Assembly: GCA_014762585.1 (NCBI GenBank)
Contig: JABURN010000225.1
Span: 1-21,360 of the forward strand
Length of the DNA stretch: 21,360 nt
Origin: Methylophaga sp.
GTDB taxonomy: Bacteria > Pseudomonadota > Gammaproteobacteria > Nitrosococcales > Methylophagaceae
Reading direction: 5' to 3'
This document shows positions 9,035-18,600 of this stretch, in pieces (position 1 is the stretch's first letter; each line of letters starts with the position of its first letter). Under the pieces are notes generated by a model that had not been told where the DNA came from, did not search any database, and saw only the letters and a list, made by a program, of their open reading frames with translations. The translations under genes and the position numbers were made by a program.

Positions 9035-10519
9035 ATGATGAATCTGCCGCTCGAACTCTACAGTGCTGAACAGACCCGCGAACTGGACCGGCTGGTGATA
9101 GAGCATCACAAGACACCCGGTGGCCGCTTGATGGGCCGTGCCGGTGCGGCGGCATTAAGAGCGCTCAAACATTTCTGGCCGCAGGCAAAGCAGATCGTCG
9201 TCGTTTGTGGTGGCGGTAATAATGGCGGTGACGGCTATGAGCTGGCACGTCAGGCTTTGCTCGATAATTACCAGGTCAGCCTGTTTGAGCTCGGCAAAGT
9301 TGAGAAGATGAGCGAAGAAACACGATCAGCACGCGAGTCATTAATTGCCGTTGCTGACGTTATTGCGCCCTTCGACAACACCCTGCCAAACGCTGATGTG
9401 ATTGTGGATACGCTATTCGGTACCGGCCTCGACCGTAATGTTGAGGGCCGCTATGCCGACGCTATCCAGGCAATTAACAGCCATCACCCGACGCCGGTTC
9501 TATCACTGGATATTCCCTCGGGCATTCATGCCGACAGCGGTAATGCGTTGGGGGTCGCTGTCAAGGCCACAGTTACGCTCAGCTTTATTGGCTTAAACAA
9601 AGGCCTGTTTACCGGGGATGCCCCGGATCACTGTGGCCAGGTTTGTTTTGATTCTCTAGAAATCCCTACAGAAGTGTACAGGGAGGTCACACCCGACGCG
9701 CTGCGTATCGACTTGGCACAGTACCGCAAACTGCTGTCACCTCGTCCCCGCACCGCTCACAAAGGTTTTTATGGTCATCTGCTGGTGATTGGCGGTGATA
9801 ATGGCATGCCCGGTGCCGCCCGGGTGGCGGCGGAAGCCGGAGCGCGTGTCGGCAGTGGTTTGATTTCCATCGCGACCCACAAAGCACACAGCGCCATCCT
9901 GAACCAGGCGCGGCCGGAACTGATGTGTCATGGCATTGAACAGGCTGGTGAGCTAACGCCGCTGCTGGATAAAGCCAGTGTTCTGGCGATCGGGCCGGGT
10001 CTGGGCCAGAGTAGTTGGAGCCAAGCACTGTTTGAATCTGTCATGAGCTCGCCACAAACCATGGTGGTCGATGCGGATGCCCTCAATCTACTCAGCCATC
10101 AACCTCGACACAATGACAACTGGATCCTGACACCACATCCGGGGGAAGCGGCCCGTCTGCTGGGTTGCAGCAGCAGCGAAATTCAAGCCAATCGCTTTGA
10201 GGCCGTTAAAGCATTACAGCAACGCTATGGCGGTGTGATTGTGCTGAAAGGTGCCGGCACTTTGATTTATGATGGCAAACTGCCTATTCGCCTCTGTACT
10301 GCCGGTAATCCCGGTATGGCCAGCGGCGGCATGGGCGATGCGCTCACCGGTGTGCTTGCCGGGCTGCTGGCTCAAAAGCTCAGTCTTACTGATGCCGCCT
10401 GTCTGGGCGTGCTGTTGCATGCCGTGGCCGCCGATAAAGCCGCTCAGGAAGCGGGCGAGCGTGGCATGCTGGCGATGGATTTAATGCCGCATCTGCGGCA
10501 ACTGGTTAACCTGCGATAA
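9035..10519 (+). CDS. nnr: Bifunctional NAD(P)H-hydrate epimerase / ADP-dependent NAD(P)H-hydrate dehydratase
   Basis: Metabolite-repair enzyme that restores damaged hydrated NAD(P)H. The N-terminal half is the YjeF_N epimerase ([10 protein letters not shown] at about 58-67, DTLFGTGL and LDIPSGI further on). The C-terminal half is the ADP-dependent dehydratase: [15 protein letters not shown] near 247-261, GPGLG near 320, DADALNLL near 346-353, and the nucleotide loop [15 protein letters not shown] near 425-439. ATG 9035 (or the next codon, ATG 9038) is preferred over an upstream in-frame TTG at 9020, because family members begin close to [11 protein letters not shown] weak ribosome site (TGGGG, 9021-9025) precedes it. 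tsaE follows after 8 bases, as in the E. coli yjeF-tsaE pair, so both are likely cotranscribed. Confidence 0.95.
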   Translation: MMNLPLELYSAEQTRELDRLVIEHHKTPGGRLMGRAGAAALRALKHFWPQAKQIVVVCGGGNNGGDGYELARQALLDNYQVSLFELGKVEKMSEETRSARESLIAVADVIAPFDNTLPNADVIVDTLFGTGLDRNVEGRYADAIQAINSHHPTPVLSLDIPSGIHADSGNALGVAVKATVTLSFIGLNKGLFTGDAPDHCGQVCFDSLEIPTEVYREVTPDALRIDLAQYRKLLSPRPRTAHKGFYGHLLVIGGDNGMPGAARVAAEAGARVGSGLISIATHKAHSAILNQARPELMCHGIEQAGELTPLLDKASVLAIGPGLGQSSWSQALFESVMSSPQTMVVDADALNLLSHQPRHNDNWILTPHPGEAARLLGCSSSEIQANRFEAVKALQQRYGGVIVLKGAGTLIYDGKLPIRLCTAGNPGMASGGMGDALTGVLAGLLAQKLSLTDAACLGVLLHAVAADKAAQEAGERGMLAMDLMPHLRQLVNLR

Positions 10520-10527
10520 AAGAGAAC

Positions 10528-10989
10528 GTGATTTTGCAAACATTTCTGGCTGATGAACAGGCCACACTGGCACTGGGTGAAAAGCTGGCTGCCGCCTGCC
10601 CGGCATCACTGTGTGTCATTCACCTGGAGGGTGAACTCGGTGCCGGTAAAACCACGCTGACGCGCGGCTTCCTGCAGGCGCTGGGTCATGAGGGCAAAGT
10701 CAAAAGCCCGACCTACACACTGGTGGAACACTATGAACTGCAGGGCCGGCCTGTCTATCACTTTGATTTATACCGACTGAGTGATCCGGGGGAACTGGAA
10801 TTTCTCGGCCTGGATGATTATTTCAGCCAGGATGCCATATGCCTGATTGAATGGGCACAGCGCGGTAGTGAGTATTTACCTGAGCCGGACCTTCAGATTG
10901 ATTTGCAGTACCTGAATGAGGGTCGGCAGGCAAACATTTCTGCTCAATCCCAAGCCGGCCAGGAAATCTGTGCAAAACTTCACATTTAG
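10528..10989 (+). CDS. tsaE: tRNA threonylcarbamoyladenosine biosynthesis ATPase TsaE
   Basis: ATPase that drives the TsaB-TsaD complex in making t6A at position 37 of ANN-decoding tRNAs. The 153-residue protein has Walker [10 protein letters not shown] (35-43), the [10 protein letters not shown] switch-like motif (60-69), HFDLYRL (78-84) and IEWAQ (107-111), all diagnostic of the family. The start is GTG at 10528, with a purine run AAAAGAGA just upstream; the in-frame TTG at 10534 is the only near alternative. It follows nnr by 8 bases. The other t6A genes (tsaB, tsaC, tsaD) are not in the window, which is usual. Confidence 0.96.
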   Translation: MILQTFLADEQATLALGEKLAAACPASLCVIHLEGELGAGKTTLTRGFLQALGHEGKVKSPTYTLVEHYELQGRPVYHFDLYRLSDPGELEFLGLDDYFSQDAICLIEWAQRGSEYLPEPDLQIDLQYLNEGRQANISAQSQAGQEICAKLHI

Positions 10990-11029
10990 TTCAACTTTCA
11001 ATTCTATCTTGCTTATTTAAAAAGAAAAC

Positions 11030-11058
11030 TTGATTTTTAAACTGGTGCTCGACAAAAT
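11030..11058 (+). promoter_or_regulatory. Possible sigma70 promoter for the amidase gene
   Basis: TTGATT at 11030-11035 and CAAAAT at 11053-11058 are separated by 17 bases, with four of six matches in each hexamer. It lies in the 98-base AT-rich gap between tsaE and the amidase. A 7-bp inverted repeat, AACTTGA (11027-11033) and TCAAGTT (11064-11070), straddles it and could be an operator or a leader hairpin. Weak evidence; the gene may simply be read through from nnr-tsaE. Confidence 0.3.
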
Positions 11059-11087
11059 GTTATTCAAGTTGTTCATAGGGTGATGAG

Positions 11088-12440
11088 ATGCACCGTCTCC
11101 TGCTAAGTTTTTGCTTATTATTTGTCAGCAGTTTTGTCTGGGCGGATTCGGTTCAGGGTATCCGCGTGTCTCATGATGACCGCAGTGCGCGTCTGGTCTT
11201 CGATCTCAATGCCCGTGCCGACTACAACACCTTCACACTGGAAAATCCCAATCGTCTGGTTATCGATATCAAGAACTTCCGCCAGCGCGATAAGCTTACG
11301 ATTCCCTCGCTCGCGGATACCCCGGTAAAGTCAGTCCGTTATGCAGCCTATGACCGCGAAACTTTACGCATCGTGCTGGATCTGGCGCATGAGGTGCAGT
11401 ATGAAACCCAGACGCTGCGGCCCAACCAGGGCTACCCGCATCGTCTGGTGGTTGATCTGAATTACACCGCCAAGCAGGCCAAGCAGCCGCTGATAGCAGC
11501 GCAGGAAGAAGCTGAAGAACAGAATGAGCCCGGTCATGCCGCAGCACAGGAAACTAAAGCCCGGGAAAAGATTGTTAAAACCAGTAAGGTTCTGCCCCGC
11601 CGCGACATCATTATTGCTATTGATCCGGGCCATGGCGGTCAGGACCCCGGCGCTATCGGCCCGAGGGGCACCAAGGAAAAAGATATTGTGCTCTCGGTTG
11701 CCAAGCGTCTGGCTCGACTGGTCGATCATGAACCGGGCATGCGCTCTTACCTGACCCGCGATACCGATGTGTTTATCAGCCTGCGTGATCGCATTCGCCG
11801 TGCTCATGAGAATGGCGCTGATATGTTTATTTCGATCCACGCGGATGCTTTCCATAAACGCAGTGCCCGTGGTTCTTCCGTTTATGTTCTGTCGGAACGC
11901 GGCGCCAGTAGTGAAGCGGCCCAGATCCTGGCTGACCGAGAAAACGCGGCTGACCTTGCCGGTGGTATCAGCCTGGAAGATAAAGATGATTTGCTGGCCT
12001 CGGTACTGTTGGATTTATCTCAAACCGCCAGCCTGGAAGCGAGCCTGGAAGTCGCCAATACCGTACTATCAGGCCTAAAGCGGGTGGGGCATGTACATAA
12101 GAAACAGGTCGAGTCGGCTGCTTTCGTTGTTCTGAAATCACCGGACATCCCGTCAGTGCTGGTTGAAACCGCCTTTATATCCAACCCGGAAGAAGAACGC
12201 CGCCTGCTCACTTCCAGTCATCAGGCTAAACTGGCCCAGGCGATGATGGTGGGCATTCGTAATTACTTCCAGCGTAATCCACTGCCGGGGACCAGCCTGC
12301 CGCAACAGCATATTGTCAGTGCAGGTGATACGCTCAGTATGATCGCCCAGCGCTATCAGGTCAGCATGGCCGATATTCGCTCAGTGAATAATATGTCGAG
12401 CACCAGCATTCAAATCGGTGATGTACTGAAAATCCCCTAG
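11088..12440 (+). CDS. amiB: N-acetylmuramoyl-L-alanine amidase, AmiB/AmiC type with AMIN and LysM domains
   Basis: Periplasmic zinc amidase that cleaves septal peptidoglycan during daughter-cell separation. Order: signal peptide (1-19, cleavage after VWA), AMIN domain (about 22-125, targets septal peptidoglycan), a charged Glu/Gln/Lys linker (128-168), Amidase_3 domain (173-395) and one LysM domain (about 407-450, VSAGDTLSMIAQRY). Zinc ligands fit H182 (DPGHGG), E197 and H251 (SIHAD), with catalytic E360 (VETAFISN). An insert around 280-330, including GGISLEDKDDLL, corresponds to the regulatory helix that blocks the active site in AmiB/AmiC until EnvC/NlpD-type activators bind (known for the family). 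The LysM tail is the AmiB arrangement. RBS GGTGA lies upstream. It sits between tsaE and mutL as in E. coli. Confidence 0.95.
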   Translation: MHRLLLSFCLLFVSSFVWADSVQGIRVSHDDRSARLVFDLNARADYNTFTLENPNRLVIDIKNFRQRDKLTIPSLADTPVKSVRYAAYDRETLRIVLDLAHEVQYETQTLRPNQGYPHRLVVDLNYTAKQAKQPLIAAQEEAEEQNEPGHAAAQETKAREKIVKTSKVLPRRDIIIAIDPGHGGQDPGAIGPRGTKEKDIVLSVAKRLARLVDHEPGMRSYLTRDTDVFISLRDRIRRAHENGADMFISIHADAFHKRSARGSSVYVLSERGASSEAAQILADRENAADLAGGISLEDKDDLLASVLLDLSQTASLEASLEVANTVLSGLKRVGHVHKKQVESAAFVVLKSPDIPSVLVETAFISNPEEERRLLTSSHQAKLAQAMMVGIRNYFQRNPLPGTSLPQQHIVSAGDTLSMIAQRYQVSMADIRSVNNMSSTSIQIGDVLKIP

Positions 12441-12459
12441 GCTTGAACTTGATTGATAG

Positions 12460-12656
12460 AACCACAGAGACACAGAGACACAGAGATACAGAGATACAAA
12501 GAGTTAATAATTAGCGACTTTAGACCCTAAAATGCTTCACGCTGGATTTGTGGTTAATCAGGTTTAGTCAAATGACCAATCACTGCGTCCGTTATTGAGT
12601 TTACCAACCCGCGCTGAAAAATGATTTTTCTCTGTGAACTCTGTGCCTCTGTGGTT
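12460..12656. repeat. Inverted-repeat element 1 (MITE-like), between amiB and mutL
   Basis: A 197-bp noncoding element. The left arm starts AACCACAGAGACACAGAG at 12460, and the right arm (12629-12656) is its imperfect reverse complement, ending CTCTGTGCCTCTGTGGTT; about 25 of 28 positions can pair. The left arm continues as five 8-bp units (CACAGAGA, the last two degenerate) at 12463-12502. Inside lie AATAATTAGCGACT (12506-12519), GTGGTTAATC (12551-12560) and CCGTTATT (12589-12596), all of which have counterparts in element 2. I see no ORF, no transposase and no target-site duplication. Similar CCACAGAGACACAGAG arms are, to my recollection, scattered between genes in many bacteria. This accounts for almost all of the 261-base gap between the two genes. 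Confidence 0.8.
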
Positions 12657-12701
12657 GCTTATTACTCTGGTCCGTTCATGATGAACTGCTAAACTAGCGG
12701 A

Positions 12702-14351
12702 ATGAACAACCGTATTCATGCACTGCCGCTACAGCTTGCCAACCAGATAGCCGCCGGCGAGGTGGTCGAACGCCCGGCATCCGTGCTCAAGGAACTGGTC
12801 GAGAACAGCATCGACGCCGGTGCCACACAGATTGATATTCAGATTGAAGGCGCTGGCAGGCAACTTATTAAAGTCTCGGATAATGGCGGCGGCATTCATC
12901 CTGATGACCTGCCGCTGGCACTCAGTCGGCACGCCACCAGCAAAATCAACAGCAGTGAACAGCTCAGTCATATTGGCAGCCTGGGCTTTCGCGGTGAGGC
13001 CCTGCCCAGTATCGCGTCCGTTTCCAGACTGACCCTGGCCTCGAAACAGGCTGATCAGGACTGTGGCTGGCAACTTGTCAGCGAGTCAGAACAGCCTGAA
13101 CCCGCTGCTCATCCGGACGGTACCAGTGTCAGTGTCGCCGAACTGTTTTTTAACCTGCCGGCCCGGCGCCGCTTTCTGCGCAGTGATAAAACCGAACTGC
13201 AGCATCTGATCACCACATTTAACCGTTTGGCACTGAGCCGTTTTGATATCGGTTTCAATGGCCGCTTCAGTGACAGTCATTGGCTGAAGCTGCCCGCACT
13301 GACAGATCCTGCTCAGCACGCCCAGCGCATCAGTAAAATCTGCGGCCAGGCTTTCACGCGTAATGCCAGCTACCTGGATCAGCAATTTGAGGATATTCGC
13401 CTGCATGGCTGGGTCGGCAAACGCAGTGCACATCGCGCTCAGACCGATGTGCAGTACTTCTTCATCAATGGTCGGGTTATTCGTGACCGTATCATTAATC
13501 ATGCGGTGCGCCAGGCATACGGCGACACATTGCCGGCCGGCAGACAGCCTGCTTATGTGCTGTATCTGACTCTGCCGCTGGATCGCGTTGATGTAAATGT
13601 GCATCCCACCAAGCATGAAGTCCGGTTTCGCGATGCCCGCCTGATTCACGGACTCATCACCCGGGCAGTGACAGAAGCGCTGGACAACGAAGCCGCGGTG
13701 CCGAACATTCAGGATGAACTGCCATTAGCAAAGGTACCGGAACAGGTCGAGGAGAGAGCCAGCAATTATCAAACCCAGTCAGTGTCAAAACCGCTCGACG
13801 TGCCACAGCCAGCACCAGTATATCGTCGCCCTGATGAGGTTTTGATACTCCATCAGCGTTTCGGTCTGATTTATTCTGAAGAACCGCAGCTGATAGATTT
13901 ACAGGCTGCTGACCAGGCCCTGCGTCAGGCTCAGTTTGTCCGGGCTGTTGAACGGGGTGATCTGACTTCCAGGCCGATTCTGGTGCCAATGCGACTGACT
14001 TTGCCCAGCGCTGATCTGGCATTACTGGATCAGCATCAGGCCCTGCTGGCGCAGTTGGCGCTTATCCTTGAGATAAATGCTGACACTGTCGCGATTAAAC
14101 GCATCCCCTACCTGTTGTCTCAGGTTGATCTGCAGCAACTTGCTGAGTCAGTGGTGAATTCACTTGAGAAACATGGCAACGACCGTGCAGCGATGATCAC
14201 AACACTCAGTGAGCTGATCCCGCTGTCGCCATTGACTTCGCAGGAACAGGCCCGGCAGATTATCGATGCATTACAGCATGCGCCCGAGACAATGGCACGC
14301 TGGCAACAGAAACTTGATCCGGCGACATTGACTGGCTTATTCTCGAACTGA
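12702..14351 (+). CDS. mutL: DNA mismatch repair protein MutL, endonuclease-deficient (MutH-dependent) type
   Basis: Matchmaker ATPase of mismatch repair, linking MutS to downstream strand incision. The 549-residue protein has the GHKL ATPase motifs: ELVENSIDAG (31-40), DNGGGI (60-65), HATSKI (77-82), GFRGEAL (95-101) and the VNVHPTKHEVRF strand near 296-307. A linker of about 40 residues precedes the dimerisation domain (about 375-549). In that domain the DQHAxxExxxxE endonuclease motif is absent; the equivalent segment reads LIDLQAADQALRQAQF (about 397-412), close to the E. coli pattern, and the CPHGRP box is absent too. This suggests incision by a separate MutH. It is shorter than E. coli MutL (615), mostly in the linker. 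ATG 12702 has only a weak ribosome site and lies 45 bases after the inverted-repeat element. Confidence 0.96.
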   Translation: MNNRIHALPLQLANQIAAGEVVERPASVLKELVENSIDAGATQIDIQIEGAGRQLIKVSDNGGGIHPDDLPLALSRHATSKINSSEQLSHIGSLGFRGEALPSIASVSRLTLASKQADQDCGWQLVSESEQPEPAAHPDGTSVSVAELFFNLPARRRFLRSDKTELQHLITTFNRLALSRFDIGFNGRFSDSHWLKLPALTDPAQHAQRISKICGQAFTRNASYLDQQFEDIRLHGWVGKRSAHRAQTDVQYFFINGRVIRDRIINHAVRQAYGDTLPAGRQPAYVLYLTLPLDRVDVNVHPTKHEVRFRDARLIHGLITRAVTEALDNEAAVPNIQDELPLAKVPEQVEERASNYQTQSVSKPLDVPQPAPVYRRPDEVLILHQRFGLIYSEEPQLIDLQAADQALRQAQFVRAVERGDLTSRPILVPMRLTLPSADLALLDQHQALLAQLALILEINADTVAIKRIPYLLSQVDLQQLAESVVNSLEKHGNDRAAMITTLSELIPLSPLTSQEQARQIIDALQHAPETMARWQQKLDPATLTGLFSN

Positions 14352-14376
14352 CTATTAAGCCGCAAAGCAGGAAGTT

Positions 14377-15498
14377 ATGGCCAAATCAGCCCGTCCCTCA
14401 CCTTCGCTTATCCCCGCGATTCTGGCACTCATCATTCTGGTTGTGCTGGGTTATGTGCTGTTTGCCGATCTGCAGCCCTCACGCACCGAACATACTGTGA
14501 CCCCGCCGATTGAAATCGAGGAACCGGAATTAGAGGTCATCACAGAAGGAACGCTTCCCGAGATTGACCAGGAACAGATAGCTCAGCAGGAAGCCGAAAC
14601 CTTCGTTGAAAACCTGGCCCCCTCTCCCGCAGAAAATGAAACGGTTACCATCACTGAACAGCAGGGTGAATTCGTACGCCATGATGGCATTATCGCGATC
14701 CCGAAACTCGAGCATCGCGATACGACCGTCGGCGATTTGTTACAGGATAAGACCATTACTGCAGATACGCCCCTGACCCTTAACTATATTGAAACAGAAG
14801 AGTCAGAGACGACACTGCGTGAACTTGACAGAAACATTGAAGATAAAACCCAACGCATTATCCTCAAGCAAGCCGACGGTAGCCGTCGCGAAGCCCCGCT
14901 TGGCGATCTGCTGACTGATAAGAGTCTGGATCAAGATGCGCCCGTCACGGTGATCACTGAGAAAAAACAAACCCGACAAATCACTGCAGGAGAACTGGCT
15001 GAATCACAGCTTGATCCCTCACAGGAAGTCATTGCCACCATTAACCGCGGTGTCGAAGAGTTATCCGTCAAGGATATCGTGCAATCGGGTGAACTCCCTG
15101 ACAATGCCCTGTTTTACCTTCACCGAGTCACAGAAGAAGATCGTCAGGGCTTGTGGGGAATTATCCAAAGCGGTCTGATTCAGCGTTTCCGTCAGGGACT
15201 GTCACTGGAAGGCATCGCTCCCAACAAGGATATCGTCAGGGTCACTATCCCTGCCGATGCCGATGAACCCTTGCCGACAGGGCTCAGCTCCTTTCTGGGT
15301 AAAATTCTGAACCAGAAAGTCGAGTCCAGTTATATTTACAACTTCAGCACCCATACCATGGGTCATGATCCCAACCTGATTCATCCGGGCCAGCAGTTGA
15401 TTCTGATTCATTTCAGCCCGGAAGAACTCAAACGCATTTATCTGTTTTTTGCCGAGCAGCGTAATGAACAGGCACAAAGTTTCGCTATTCAACCCTGA
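14377..15498 (+). CDS. Uncharacterised membrane-anchored protein with five ~28-residue repeats and a LysM-like C-terminus
   Basis: No named family recognised. The 373-residue protein has an uncleaved N-terminal anchor (11-30, ILALIILVVLGYVLF), predicted to leave the rest in the periplasm. A proline- and glutamate-rich stretch (40-95) follows. Five tandem degenerate units begin near 116 (TVGDLLQDK), 146 (TLRELDRN), 174 (PLGDLLTDK), 202 (ITAGELAES) and 229 (LSVKDIVQS), spaced 27-30 residues; each continues with an acidic turn and a hydrophobic strand. The C-terminus is LysM-like: LWGIIQSGLIQRF (259-271) and later DPNLIHPGQQLILI (331-344), suggesting peptidoglycan contact. RBS AGGAAG at 14369-14374 sets the start. 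It begins 25 bases after mutL, where E. coli has miaA. Its stop overlaps the start of a microprotein gene. A role in the envelope is inferred only. Confidence 0.8.
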   Translation: MAKSARPSPSLIPAILALIILVVLGYVLFADLQPSRTEHTVTPPIEIEEPELEVITEGTLPEIDQEQIAQQEAETFVENLAPSPAENETVTITEQQGEFVRHDGIIAIPKLEHRDTTVGDLLQDKTITADTPLTLNYIETEESETTLRELDRNIEDKTQRIILKQADGSRREAPLGDLLTDKSLDQDAPVTVITEKKQTRQITAGELAESQLDPSQEVIATINRGVEELSVKDIVQSGELPDNALFYLHRVTEEDRQGLWGIIQSGLIQRFRQGLSLEGIAPNKDIVRVTIPADADEPLPTGLSSFLGKILNQKVESSYIYNFSTHTMGHDPNLIHPGQQLILIHFSPEELKRIYLFFAEQRNEQAQSFAIQP

Positions 15499-15569
15499 TG
15501 CTTGATTTACTGTTTTTACTCATCGTCGTGGGCATTATTGCCATTGCCTTTCTGATACCGCTGGACTGA
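15498..15569 (+). CDS. 23-residue single-pass membrane microprotein
   Basis: ATG at 15498 overlaps the preceding TGA by one base (TGATG), the same coupling device used by the repair operon in this window. The product is 23 residues: MLDLLFL at the start, a continuous run of Leu, Ile, Val, Gly and Ala, then IPLD at the end. It would form one transmembrane helix with acidic residues at both tips. It has no Shine-Dalgarno of its own beyond the coupling. No family recognised. The coupling to the anchored repeat protein suggests the two act together at the inner membrane. A chance ORF of this size cannot be excluded. Confidence 0.5.
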   Translation: MLDLLFLLIVVGIIAIAFLIPLD

Positions 15570-15576
15570 GCAGCAC

Positions 15577-15592
15577 TTGATTGCTCAATCAA
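15577..15592. terminator. Possible weak bidirectional hairpin between convergent operons
   Basis: A perfect 7-bp inverted repeat, TTGATTG (15577-15583) and CAATCAA (15586-15592), sits in the 35-base gap between the microprotein stop and the stop of the convergent RND pump gene. It is AT-rich, has a very short loop and no T-run on either side, so termination would be inefficient if it occurs at all. Confidence 0.3.
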
Positions 15593-15604
15593 ACTGTCCA
15601 TGAA

Positions 15605-18600
15605 TTAGCGTGGCAGCTCTGAGCGGTTTTGAGTACGTGCCTGTTTGATCTCCAGGGTTTCATCCTCGAGTCGGTTAAAATTACCGTAGCGCAGCATCAC
15701 GCTGGGCAGAACCAGGAGGTTCAGAATGGTGGATGACACCAGTCCACCAATAATAATAGCCGCCATCGGCCCCATAATCTCCCGCCCCGGGTTATCAGAA
15801 TTAACCGCAATCGGCAGCATCGCCAGCGCGGTCACCAGTGCAGTAATCAGAATCGAAGGCAAGCGCTCCTGGGCGCCACGTATTGCAGTATCCAGATTCC
15901 ATTCAGCCCCCTCTTCAACAACCAGATACTGGTAGTGAGAGACCAGCATAATCGAGTTACGCAGGGTAATCCCGAACAGGGTGACAAACCCCACCATCGA
16001 ACCAATCGACAACACGCCATTGGTAAACAGTACCGCAATCACCCCTCCCACCAGCGAAAACGGCAGGTTGATGAGGACCAGAGAAACATTTCTGACACTG
16101 CGTAATGCGAGGAAAAGTAATAGCAATACGGCAATACCGGCCAGGCTGGAATGCACGATCAGGTCTTCCCGTGACTGTGCCTGCGCTATCGCTGCACCGG
16201 TGAATTCAGGATAGATGTCAGCGCTGAACTCAACCTCGTCATGCACCCGTTCACGCAGTTCATCAAAAAAGGAAGTCAGATCCCGGCCACTGACATTACT
16301 GGTCACCGTCTGATGGCGCTGCGCGTCACGGTGCAGAATCGCATGACGGCCGGATACCTGCTGTATCGTCGCCACATCCTGCAAACTCAGCATAAAGCCA
16401 TCGGCAGCGCGGATCGGCAGTTCTCGCACGTGACGGGGTTGCTGCCGAAACTCTTCAGGCATAATCACCACCACATCAAAAACCTGATTGCCTTCATAAA
16501 CCTGACCGACTGCGACACCGTCATAGGCGGTTTTCAGGGTATCCATCACTTCTCTCGGCGTCAGTCCCCAGAACGCCAGACTGTCGAGATCGAGTCTGAC
16601 TTCAAGCTGTGGTTCACTCGGGGGTGCCCGCAGTTGCACATCCGCAGCGCCTTCGATGTCCTGCATCACAGCGGCGACTTCTCTGGCCTTTCGATCCAGC
16701 GCCTCCAGATCCTTACCATATATATTGACCACCACCGGTGAGGTGTAACCGGAAATGGTCTCATCGATCCGCTCAGTCAGGAAGGAGTTAACCTCCGAAT
16801 TAATACCGGGGAAGGCCTCAAGAATCTCGCGGATCTCATCCAGCACTCGTTGCTGACCGGCACCGTCCATCGGTTCCAGATCCACTTCGTATTCACTGTA
16901 ATAGGTGCCGAAGGTATCCGCGCCCCGCTCGGCACGGCCGGCCCATTGCGAGGTTGAACGTACACCCGGTATTTCAGCCACCCGCTTTTCAATTTCACCA
17001 CCGATTCGCAGCGACTCCCCGATAGAGGTGCCGGGCAGACTCGCAGTATGAATAATATAGTGGCCTTCGCGCAGTTCCGGTAGGAAGCTGCCACCCAGCA
17101 ATGGCAGAATACCGACACCCGCTGTACAGAAAATCAGCACCCCGGCAATCGTCATACGCGGAGCCTGGCTGACGCTTCTGAGCGCTCTGCCATAAATCGG
17201 TTTCAGCCACTGGATAACAGGCGGTTCACGATCGCTGATATCACCTTTATTAGCCAGCAAAATATGACATAAAGCCGGTGTCACCGTCAGTGCCACCAGC
17301 AGGGAAGCGAAGATCGCCAGGATATAGGCTTCACCCAGCGGTTCGAACATGCGACCGGCGACGCCACTCAATGTCAGTAGCGGGACGAATACCAGCATTA
17401 CAATGAAGCTGGCATAGACTACCGAGCTTCGCACTTCCATAGAGGCCTGATAGACCACATCCAGGGTCGAGCGTGGATTCGGCAGTGCAGCATTTTCACG
17501 CAGCCGGCGGAAGATATTTTCAGTATCGATAATCGCATCATCAACCACTTCACCCAGCGCAATCGCCAGCCCGCCCAACACCATAATATTGATATTGATA
17601 CCGAGATGAAGAAGCACAATTAAAGCCGCCATAATCGACAGTGGTATCGCTGTCAGAGAGATCAAAGCGGTGCGCAGGTTGAACAAAAACAACACCAGTA
17701 CCAGCATCACCAGTCCGCCACCGACATAGAGATGTTCCTGGATGTTCACCAGTGAGCTTTGTATATAGTTAGCTGGACGGAACAGATCATCGTGCAGCGT
17801 GATGCCCTCTGCCTCAAAACCATCCTTGAATTCGGCCAGCGCCGCTTCCACACCTTCGGTAATGGCCAGGGTTTCAGCATCATACTGACCGATCACCATC
17901 AGCACGACGCCCGGTACGGTACCGACCGCAGCACCACCAATGGTTGGAGCAGGGGCGGTTTTGACTGTCGCGACATCGCCCAGATGCAGAATGTCGACCC
18001 CGTTTTTGCGAATGACGACTTTGGCCAGTTGCTCTGCCGTTAATGGCTGACCGATTACCTGCAGCGCCAGTCGCTGGTTGGGGTTTTCAATATAGCCCGC
18101 GCCCATAATGCCCGTCGCCTGCCGTGCGGCCTGAGTCACTTCTTCCACAGATAAATCAAACTGTGCCAGTTTGTTGGGGTCAATTTGAATCTGTAGTTGT
18201 CGCTCATGACCGCCAAAGACATTAATATCCGCCACACCCTCAACACTGAGTAGTCGGGGCCCCAGGGTCCAGTCCACCAGAGACCTTAACTCCATTAGAT
18301 TGTGACGTTCTGAAGTCAGGCCGATAGTCATGACCGTTCCGGATGACGACTCCAGCGGCACCATCACGGGGGTTTCCACCCCGGCAGGCAGTTTGTCCTG
18401 CAGCCCTAACAGCCTTTCTGAGACTAATTGCCGGTCAAGATAAATATCTGTGCTGTCATAGAATGTGAGGATCAAAACAGACAAGCTCGGAATCGACTGG
18501 GAACGAATCGATTGCAGCCCGACAAGTCCACGTAGTGAGTTTTCCAGTGGCTGAGTAACCAGAATCTCTACCTGCTCGGCAGTGAGCCCCTGCGCCTCGG

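Noticed and set aside
12463..12502. Tandem 8-bp CACAGAGA units considered as a CRISPR or VNTR-only locus.
   Set aside because: There are no spacers, and the units form one arm of a larger inverted-repeat element.
13086..13649. 187-codon antisense ORF in mutL, and a similar one in the Fe-S photolyase (1695-2258).
   Set aside because: Both lie wholly opposite well-supported genes and look like codon-bias shadows, with no ribosome site or family resemblance.
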